Source: Ascarosepion bandense
Lineage: Eukaryota; Mollusca; Cephalopoda; Sepiida; Sepiidae
Length of the DNA stretch: 64,000 nt
Assembly: GCA_037127315.1 (NCBI GenBank)
Contig: JBBBDQ010000192.1
Location: 4,580,001-4,644,000, forward strand
Reading direction: 5' to 3'
The notes under the pieces were generated by a model. That model was not told the DNA's origin. It did no database searches and saw nothing but the letters and a program-made list of their open reading frames with translations. Positions 56,252 to 64,000 of this stretch are shown here, piece after piece. A program made the position numbers and the translations under genes. Positions within the stretch are counted from its first letter, which is position 1, and every line of letters begins with the position of its first letter.

Positions 56252-57193
56252 ACACATCACTCAGTGAGTCCCAGGTCTGATATATAGATGGCACCACAAA
56301 AAAAAATCCATATGGTTTTTATGAAGTACTAACCTTCAAATGGCATGTGACAAAATTTGGTCCCAATTATTAGTTTACAAATTACAGTTAAGTAAAGCTG
56401 CTGTTGCAAATTTTCAAAACAATGGAAAAATCTGAATTTTGTTTATTGATAAAGCATTCTGATGGGATAAAATACTGTTCAAGCAAAGCAATGGCTTGAT
56501 AAGGGTTATTTGGACTCTGCTTCATCAGAAACAATAGTTTAGAGAAGGTATGCTGACGCAGTCGTATAGACACAAATGATCCTGAACACTCAGGTCACCC
56601 AAAATCAGCAGTTGTCTCAGAAAACACCAAAAAATCCACAAACTTGTTTTGGCCAATTGTAAATAAAAGTTGCATGAGCAGAGAAGTTGAACATATTAGA
56701 AGGCAGTGTATTCACCATTTTGCATGAACATTTGTCAATGAGAAAGCTGTGTTCCAAGTGGGTGCCTCGTTTGCTCACAGTTGATAAAAAACAACAATGT
56801 GTCTTTGATTCAGAGCATTGTTTGCAACTGTTTCAAAGCAACAAGAAAGAGATTTTGCATAAATATGTGACAATGGATGAAACATGGATCCACCACTTCA
56901 CTCCAAAGTCAAATTGGCAGTCAGCTGAGTGGACAGCAGCAGGTGAAAGCTGTCCAAAGTGACCAAAGAGGCAAAAATCAGCAGGCAAGGTTTTGGCCTC
57001 CGTATTTTGAGATATGTATGGTATTTTGTTCAGGCCAAAGACAAATCATTTTATAAAAAAGGCATTGAATTGTTAAAGAAGCACTGGAATCAGTGTATCA
57101 CTCTAGAAGAAGACTATGTTGATGAATAAAGTTGAATTTTGCCTAAAAGTTGTTGTTTTATTAGTTAAGCCTGGGATTTATTGAGTGATGTAT
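56252..57193 (+). mobile_element. Mariner element, internally deleted, TA-flanked
   Basis: The left end ACACATCACTCAGTGAGTCC and the right end (read inverted from 57193) ATACATCACTCAATAAATCC form terminal inverted repeats; similarity continues through CCAGG. Target TA copies lie at 56250-56251 and 57194-57195. The transposase reading starts at an ATG at 56422 and ends near 57129. At 942 bp the element is shorter than a full mariner (~1.3 kb) because the catalytic middle is deleted. Confidence 0.9.
56422..57129 (+). pseudogene. Mariner transposase pseudogene
   Basis: From the ATG, MEKSEFCLLIKH starts the N-terminal DNA-binding region, and KNTVQAKQWLDKGY-like sequence follows across shifts. 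Frame 56687-56962 reads GSVFTILHEHLSMRKLCSKW, WVPRLLTVDKKQQ and VTMDETWIHHFTP with the first catalytic Asp. After GKVLASV and a YGILF block, a deletion removes the second and third catalytic residues. The C-terminal HWNQCITLEEDYVDE then precedes the stop at 57127. Transposase would cut and paste between TA sites; this copy cannot. Confidence 0.85.
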
Positions 57194-57650
57194 TACTGTT
57201 GAAGAGGCTACCTACTGGTATGAGATAATTCCTAGAGATGACACCTCACCACTGACTGCATCTGCAAATCAATTTTACAGATACAAGGTTCAGCTTAAAG
57301 GGATTGATTCAGTGTTTCCAATGATGTCTGAGGTGGGCTATAAAGTGTACAAGATGGGAGACACTGTGTGGGTAAAGGTCACACACAGCCAATATGCAAC
57401 AACTTTCAGAAAGGGATGAATTACTGAACTTGTTAGGCCATAATTAGTCTTAGTGAACAGGATACCACACCATGTCAGAGATCTTTGACCTTCACCAAGT
57501 TCACAATCTTCAACAAGTAGTGAAGTGAGGAGGAAATCCTTGTGAGTGTAGATAGACCAGATGATTGCACAGAGGAAGAAACCCATAGATACAAAGTGGA
57601 GGAACATGAACCAGCCCCCTTTCAAAGAAAACTTGACAGAAGAGACCTGT
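57194..57650 (+). pseudogene. Integrase, part after the mariner insertion
   Basis: From the right-hand TA the frame continues with VEEATYWYEIIPRDDTSPLT, ANQFYRYKVQLKGID, YKVYKMGDTVWVKVTHSQYA and further SSTSSEVRR-type tail sequence, with a few shifts. This is the C-terminal part of the same integrase. A GTGAGT follows at 57681. Confidence 0.65.
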
Positions 57651-57900
57651 TTCAAGCTGTTATATCTGTGATCAGAACAAGGTGAGTGTAGCTAACACAC
57701 ATTGGTACAAATGCAAAAGACACCTTAAGTTATTAACACTCATACATATGAGTTTTCCTCAGAAGCTGGACAGCTTGGCATGTCCAGATATAGGCATCTC
57801 TGCAACTGGTCAAGATCTGGGTCTGTGTAATATACCTCATGCCAATAAAAGCAACAGAAAAACAAAGAGTCAGCAGTAGATATTTGATGAGACATGGTAT

Positions 57901-58660
57901 CTTATGAAATTAGCCCCTTTGTACATTTTGTTCCTCAAGTTGCATACTACTCACAATGCTGTAATTTGAGTCAACTTGTTACTTACTCAAGGAGATATCC
58001 AACCCACATCTTTATTGAAAATGCTATGTTTGTTTTGGTCAGGGAGTGTCTACACTAGATAACTTGAAACAGTGTAATATATCCTAATGAAATTGGAAAT
58101 GTAAATATTTGGATATGGTGAAATATTCATTGGGGTAGTGTGTTATGTGGCAATTCTTTAGTTTGTTTGTATCTTATTTAGTTGAATTAAATTAATTCAA
58201 GATATTTTGTTCTCTAAAAGCAAATATTAGACTCTTTATTTATGAAGAATCACAGATTTAGATCCAAATTTTCAAGCATATATTTTTATAAACAAACAAA
58301 ATTTATCAAATGATAAAAAATAAAATACCCAGTTGGATAAGGTTGGTATATTTGATTAATCCACATCTAAATCAAGTCACTTTTTTCCCCATCATCCCAA
58401 AATCTCTTTGCTTCTTCTTTTGTTTTTCCTATCTTTAAGTATGATAAGTAAATCTCTAAATCAAGTTTAAGTAAATTTCTGGAGACCAAATTTGATCATT
58501 TTTTTAATAAACTCTCAGAATTGACGTTTATCTATACATTTTAATAACGTTCATCCAGTGCATTTCAGAAAACAATAAAAAATATGAAAATTAAGTCAGC
58601 TTAGTCATTAAAACATCAAAATGGCTGCTCTATAACAAACTGAATGCCACTCTTTCCAAT
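57901..58660. other. Intergenic, nothing recognised
   Basis: AT-rich. No LTR matching the 5' flank of the pol relic was found. Confidence 0.4.
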
Positions 58661-58811
58661 TATGATGATACAAGTACCTCAACATGGTGTAATTATTAGC
58701 AAGCTTGTCTCACTAGAATCATTACAATTGAGTAGTGAGTTTAGTTCTCACTGGATGCTCCATACTTTCGGTCTTGTGTCTGCTTAAAAAATCACCACTA
58801 TGATGATACAA
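58661..58811 (+). mobile_element. SINE family B, copy 5, with perfect 13-bp target-site duplication
   Basis: The SINE body at 58674-58798 has the head TACCTCAACATGGTGTAATT, B box GTTTAGTTCTCAC and tail CTTTCGGTCTTGTG. TATGATGATACAA occurs exactly at 58661-58673 and 58799-58811. Confidence 0.9.
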
Positions 58812-59794
58812 ATAAACCTGTCATTTATTACTACTTCGATAATGAGAAAAAAAGCCAGAAGCTACAATATATACAAGATGTTGAAATGTTTTCCCTATCA
58901 CCTAAATATGAAAAAAGATTAATTAGAAAAAAGAAAATCAAGTATCAAAACAATCATAAAATCTTTTCAGAATATGTCCAGTCATTTTGAATACCACAAG
59001 AGAAAACCTTACTTCATTTACATGAACAGAGACTCTTCTGTGAAGTCAATAGTGAAATGCTCTAAAGTGAACTTTTGTAATGTGGGACCATTGCCCACAA
59101 GCTATCCCCACAACTGATATCTAAATTTAGTTCCTTTGACTTTTTCCAATGCAAAACTCACAATTGAAACATTATGGATGACATTAAGGAGAACAAGGTG
59201 AGGCAGTTGATGGTAATCCTTAAAGAGAACATTTTAGACTGTCCTGAAAAGTGAAAGAGATGTAAGAATAAAGGGAATAGTTTGACATGGAGTAAGTCAC
59301 CATTGCCCTATGAAAGATATTTTTTGTTAATATTAAATCACAAGATATTTTCTTGATATACTTCATATTTTTTTCAAAGAGTTACACCTTTATTTTTCTG
59401 ATTAATGTTTTTAGCCTTCAGATCTGTTTAAATTCAAGAAAACTTGAATGCATTTCTATTATAATGTATCCAAACAACTTTCTGATTATATACATTTGTT
59501 CTTGAGAATAAAAGAAACACATTCATACATATTAATGTACACACAATTTAAATATATTCACACGCACATCTACATAGGATTTAAAGCAATTTATATTGCT
59601 ACAAATGCACTTACTGTATAAAAAATTTAATACTTAACAATTGATTCAATTGCAAAGAGAAATGATTGCTTGGATGCAAATAAAAGAAGCAAAAAGGATG
59701 GAAAGGAGAGAAGAAAAAGTTAGAAAAGCAGAAATAGAAGATAGGAAAGTGAAAGAAATAGCACAGAGGAAAGAAAGAGTAAAGTGAGTTAGAG
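58812..59794. other. Intergenic, nothing recognised
   Basis: A faint PLE-terminal-like phrase (AGCCAGAAGCTACAATATAT near 58851) is the only signal. Confidence 0.4.
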
Positions 59795-59840
59795 GAAGGA
59801 AGGAAGGAAGGAAGGAAGGAAATAAATAAATAAATAAATT
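59795..59840. repeat. (GGAA)n-(AAAT)n compound microsatellite
   Basis: Six GGAA units run into five AAAT units. Confidence 0.95.
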
Positions 59841-61011
59841 TAAAGAAAAAATGTAACCTGAAATTAGGAAAAGAATAAAGCATAAATAGCAATAAAAATA
59901 AAACTAATTTCATTTAACTTCATTTAAATTGTTTTTCACTGACCAACAAATAATGTTGGGTGGTAGGGGTGTTGCTGTTAAGAAAAAAAGCCCTAGAAAA
60001 CACTTTTACAGCTGGTTAGGATGTGGGGGGTGTATTAGTGTTAGGTTAATTGAATAAAGCTACATCTTACAAAAGAAACAAGTTCATAGTCCTTAATATG
60101 AGTCAACTTGTGTACGGTCAACACAGATTCATACATACTTTGCTAATTGCTAAAGAACACCCTGTTAGTTTTTGATGATAGCAAGTACTTATTGGGAGGA
60201 AGCACCTTGTATACACTTGACTATCTACTTGTGGTTAGCATGCTAGTTTCACAAGCCATTGATAGTAATTTCATCTTTATTTGACTCTAAAAATATAGCT
60301 ACCTTTCAGACTCAGTAATTTCTTCAAAATCAAAAATATCTTTTCAGAGAAGCATTCTCTTCAAAATCTCAATCAGTTTTACAAATACTATGTATAATTG
60401 TTTATGTCAAAATTTTAAGACCAATATTTTAAGAAAAATCTGAGATGCCAAAGAGAATACTTTTAAAAGAACTAACATGCCACTTTCTAGCTGAAAGTGA
60501 TGTTATAAGTCAATGAATAATATGGAAAGGAAGATAGGAAAATAATAGTAACGTTAATAATTAGCCGTTTCCTTATAAGGAAACATTTGGCATTCATTGA
60601 CCCAGCAGCCTGTGCTGCTACTGGTTGAAATCTATAAAATATTTTTATTAAAACAATTTTTCAAGAAAATAGGTTTCTCAAATCCACCAACTGTTAATGC
60701 TCATTCCAATATTGATAGGAGCTTCCTTCCTAATGTTATATTAGAAGTCATGTGGAATGCCAATATCTTCATTATGTCATTATTTTCTCTTTGAATTATA
60801 TGTCCTAACTATGTTAATTGTTGCTGCTGTTGAAAGTGATGGGGTTTCTATTATTTAGTAAAGTTCTTTGAGATTCTGTACAAGGTGCAAAGAAGGATAG
60901 TCCTCTCTAAGACCTACTGAGTTTCTTGATTTCAAGTAATTTTTAATCATTGATCTGAGAAAGTGGTTGTATGCAGTTGACAGTTTAGACATTTCTGAAA
61001 GGTTTTGGTGT
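59841..61011. other. Intergenic, nothing firmly recognised
   Basis: A tRNA-like phrase near 60231-60290 is too decayed to call. Confidence 0.4.
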
Positions 61012-61290
61012 TTAAAGAATTAAGGTCTTCATCCAATGAGGCAATTTAAGAACATGAGTTCTTAGATTATTGTTTTGGTTTTGTAGCTTTATTATTTTTA
61101 TGATGGATTCATACCCATCTGTACATATGAAGGTTTTGTGGGTTACTTTTTTGTTTCTATAATGCATTAATGCACAATGTACCCTAGTGCTTTGAGATGC
61201 ACTTTTAATTCCAGACTTTTTTCCTTCGTGAAACTGAGAAAATTGCTTTTGAATTTGAGGAGAAGGCATACTTTGTTTTCAAACGTTTGG
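61012..61290 (-). other. Unrecognised open frame (85 codons)
   Basis: The minus frame 61269-61012 reads FSQFHEGKKSGIKSASQSTR, VHCALMHYRNKKVTHKTFIC and HVLKLPHWMKTL. It has a protein-like composition but no start context, splice site or family I recognise. Confidence 0.25.
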
Positions 61291-63279
61291 CCTCAAATGT
61301 CAAGTAATATTTTATTATTCTTTAGTTTTTATAGTGTTCCTGTTGTTGTAGATTTCTTTGGAAACAAACATTGAAATATTCAGAAAAGGAGTAGGAAGAG
61401 AATATTTTTATTGAAAGAAGTAGAAGAAACAAGACTATAGCAATGAAAAAATAGAATCTCACCAATGAAAGGAAGAAATAAGTTAATAGCATTGAGAAGA
61501 ATAAAGAGGAGGAGGACAATGGCATAAAAAGACATAGAGAAACAGCAAAATGAGAAAGAAGAGAAAGGCCCCATTACCCAGATAAAAAACTGGGTAATGG
61601 TAAAGTGAAGAAGATCCCCTGCAAAGACAGTCTGAGGAAGAGTAAATGTCAAAGTGAAATAAGAAGAAACACATGAATGTTAAGAAGATGAAACAAGACA
61701 ATGTCAATAAGAAAAAGAAGATACAGAGCAATGGCATTTGAGTTACCAGCCAACTAACCCATGGACAACTCTAATGTTGCATCCATGTCAATCATTCAGA
61801 TTAGTAGAATCATGAGTGAGATTCAAACTAACAATCAATGGCTTTTAAGATCAGTGTACTTATCACTGGTACTACCATAAGATTACATTGGTGCTTGTAT
61901 CTGTCTAGCTGATTCTTTTTACAGACATATATCCTGACAGATTCTAGATTGCCTAAACAGTTTTACAAAAATTATAGAAGACATATAAAGCAGAACTTTC
62001 TTCAGATTAAGAATTTTATACTCAACTGAAAAAAAAATGAAAATTGTTTTAACATCTGCTTCTGGTAATTCTTGATTCATTTTTTTGGTTATGACAAGTT
62101 CATCATGAGAGGGATGAAAGATTGTACAGATGAAAATTGAACAAAAATTTTCTGTGTTTGCCAAAAAACTAGAACCATGAACCATCATTTCTCCCCAAAC
62201 ATGAAATTAATTTTGTTTATAGTTCAGTGTTTATTCACAACAGGACTAAAATCAGAACTAAACACATTAAATTGATAGTTTCATGATACTGAAAATAGTA
62301 TTGCTTTGGATTTTGTTCAAACATTTGCACTAAGTTTTACTAAGTGCTTAAAAAAATAAAGTTTAGAAAATGAAATTACTTTATATCCATTTACAACACA
62401 ATCCCCAAGTGTAGTTTGACCAATCCTTACTGACCCTTAACCAGTCTGTCCATGTTGTGTTGTTTGATTTTGGACCGGCCAAAGTAGGACTGGTTGATAG
62501 CTGATAGTTGGCAAATGGAATATAATCAGTAGAACATGGCAATGCCACAGGTATAATTTTTTATATATATTTATATATCGATTATATACACAATAATAAA
62601 CAAGTCAAATCTGGTGACATGCAACAGTTGGCTGGTATTTCAATACTACATTCAGTAACAATGTTCTTGAAGACAAGGTTGGCTCAGTCATCTTTAGCAG
62701 TACACCGATCTCAGTTCGACCGTCTCATTCAAATCATTGGCCCCAAATCTGCTAATTTTGTTTTCCACCTTGATTTTATTAAAAAAGCACAAAACCAGAG
62801 TGGTAAAGGGTAGTTACGGGGTGGTTCAATTTTCCCTCGCTGTATAATTCTTACCAGCTCGAAATTAAAATAACATCAGTTATCCATTTCGACTGAGTCT
62901 CTGGCCTTCACTGATGAGGGGGAGAGAACTTACTCTCTTTTACAGCTTGTCTTTCCTTATCCAATATCTCAGGTAGCACATGACAGGAAATTCTCATAGT
63001 TTAATTTTGACCTAGGTTCAAAAATTTGTCAAAACAGGAAGGCAATATTATGGCTATGATTGTTTTACCCAGATTCAATCAATTCAGTTACTTTTCCTGA
63101 CAAAAGTAATTTCATTCTCCAATTTTATCAATTCAGGTACTTTTCCAGACAAAAATAACTGTATTCTTCAATTTTAGAGAAATCTCTTCTTATCTTTAAA
63201 ATTAATAAAAAAATTAACACCAGTCATCTGGAAATTTGGGTTACACATTGTGTTCATGGTTAGAACACTAGATTTTTGT

Positions 63280-63280
<1 letters not shown>
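61291..63280. other. Intergenic with one possible SINE head and one PLE-terminal remnant
   Basis: The minus strand at 61900-61760 has TTATGGTAGTACCAGTGATA and AGTTTGAATCTCACTC at tRNA spacing. The minus strand near 62925-62895 reads AGTGAAGGCCAGAGACTCAG then TCGAAAT, a decayed PLE-terminal motif. Nothing else was recognised. Confidence 0.4.

Positions 63281-63351
<71 letters not shown>
63281..63351. repeat. Compound (TA)n-(TG)n microsatellite
   Basis: An AT run passes into a TG run of about 55 bases that ends exactly where the foldback at 63352 starts. Confidence 0.97.
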
Positions 63352-63354
<3 letters not shown>

Positions 63355-63521
63355 ATAAATATACATATTATCCTATGTCTAAAGCATGACTCAGAGTTTC
63401 ATGCCCTATACAATCATCAGGTGCATATTATAAACTGGTTCATAATATGCACCTGATGAATGCATAGTGGATAAAACTGAGTTGTGCTTTAGATATAGGA
63501 TAATTTGTATATTTATTAATA
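63352..63521. repeat. 170-bp foldback with ~80-bp arms
   Basis: TTAATAAATATACATATTAT at 63352 is mirrored by ATAATTTGTATATTTATTAA ending at 63520. The arms pair along their whole length with scattered mismatches, and the centre GTGCATATTATAAACTGGTT is nearly perfect. CTGATGA occurs in each arm, and GAAAC follows on the minus strand. It could be a MITE or two inverted copies of a retroelement terminal motif. Confidence 0.85.
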
Positions 63522-64000
63522 TCTACTTCATAGCTCTGTTACATTACATCGAGAAAAAATATTTATATATGTGTGCGCGTACTTGCGTGTATATCTATAT
63601 ATATATTTATTGATATCCATACATACATATAACCTATATAAAGCTCTACTAAGTATCAAGCACTCTTAATAAAGTAAATCACTCAATAATATCAACACAC
63701 TAACAACATGCTTTGGTATATAACACTTACACACTACTCTACAAACATACATAACACTAAATACATTCTGTTAGATGTAAAATAAAATCCATCCTTGATC
63801 ATGGCTGAGAGTATAGCTGAAAGCACATGATAAAGTATTTGGACAATTTTTGTATAATTCATATTCTCAAAAGAAAAAAAATCACAAGATCACATGAAAA
63901 GTTACCTAAAGTACTTAACCATCATACCTTGTCTGTCAATTTTAATGAAACCTGCATAAACGAGAAATTGCTGCCCAAATATAGAATATATATATATATA
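63522..64000. other. AT-rich end of window
   Basis: Short TA and GTGTGCG phrases, with a TA run starting at the window edge. No gene seen. Confidence 0.5.

Larger units (their letters stand above)
54480..57900 (+). mobile_element. LTR-retroelement pol relic (clade not assigned) carrying a mariner
   Basis: A plus-strand pol region in normal order: RT (54.5-55.1 kb), RNase H-like linker (to about 55.69 kb), and an integrase from 55.69 kb that is interrupted by a mariner at 56252-57193 and resumes to about 57.6 kb. Frames are broken often. No LTRs were recognised. The style recalls gypsy-like polyproteins common in invertebrate genomes, but BEL/Pao is not excluded. Confidence 0.7.

Noticed and set aside
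59611..59913. 100-codon minus-strand Phe-rich frame
   Set aside because: Purine-rich low-complexity DNA including the GGAA/AAAT microsatellite; not a gene.
61322..61737. Overlapping minus-strand Phe/Ser/Leu-rich frames
   Set aside because: These arise from an A/G-rich plus strand (GAAGAA, AGAGAA runs) without conserved motifs; likely compositional.
63430..63480. Complete hammerhead ribozyme around CTGATGA
   Set aside because: GAAA is lost on the plus strand. On the minus strand no NUH cleavage site could be placed next to a paired stem I or III. Kept only as a motif to test.
1..64000. CRISPR arrays, bacterial operons, riboswitches or integrons
   Set aside because: No regularly spaced repeats of CRISPR type, no bacterial gene density and no ribosome-binding sites; the window is plainly eukaryotic.

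Overview
This is eukaryotic genomic DNA, most likely from a cephalopod mollusc and probably an octopus. It is AT-rich and CpG-poor, with short exons separated by introns of many kilobases. It carries several tRNA-derived SINE families in multiple diverged copies, Penelope-like elements (PLEs), a Ty3/gypsy element of CsRn1 type (PBS matching tRNA-Trp), jockey/CR1-like and RTE-like LINEs, and mariner, maT-like, Tc1-like and hAT relics. The species assignment is inference from this repeat flavour, not from a diagnostic gene.

Host coding content is very small. The best-supported host gene is on the minus strand. Its first coding exon lies at 44727-44861, with an in-frame upstream stop, a clean ATG and a GTATGT donor. 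A downstream exon at 25607-25698 has a GTAAGT donor and only one open frame, and that frame is compatible with the first exon. A possible 57-nt exon at 26391-26447 fits the phase between them. I do not recognise the protein. The AT-rich but CpG-denser DNA at about 44.9-47.4 kb looks like its 5'UTR and promoter area. Two isolated plus-strand candidate exons (6224-6257 and 17055-17133) are weaker.

Layout: 1-3445, near full-length decayed LINE. 4.0-4.8 kb, RTE-like fragment. 5.2-5.9 kb, GA-rich minisatellite. 6-18 kb, SINEs, hairpins, a LINE deletion derivative and a PLE fragment. 18.2-18.7 kb, hAT relic. 19.6-20.4 kb, Tc1-like relic. 21.9-23.9 kb, gypsy gag-pol relic. 24.0-24.5 kb, RTE-like repeat. 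25.6-26.5 kb, host exons. 26.9-33 kb, SINEs and an unrecognised decayed coding tract. 33.9-37.1 kb, two inverted maT-like relics. 38.3-39.2 kb, PLE reverse transcriptase. 39.4-41.5 kb, SINEs and a Tc1-like relic. 44.7-47.4 kb, first coding exon and promoter area. 48.9-51.8 kb, CsRn1-like LTR element with two LTRs and a gutted interior. 52.2-52.6 kb, LINE fragment. 54.5-57.9 kb, LTR-retroelement pol relic with a mariner in its integrase. 58.7-64 kb, SINEs, simple repeats and a 170-bp foldback.

The most notable structures are: a TA-flanked mariner inside an integrase; a LINE head-to-tail deletion derivative; paired maT-like relics sharing the same catalytic-residue loss; repeated PLE-terminal motifs resembling a hammerhead-ribozyme core; and LTRs that differ in internal minisatellite copy number. 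All transposon genes seen here are broken. Calls rest on reading and translating by eye; no database search was run.
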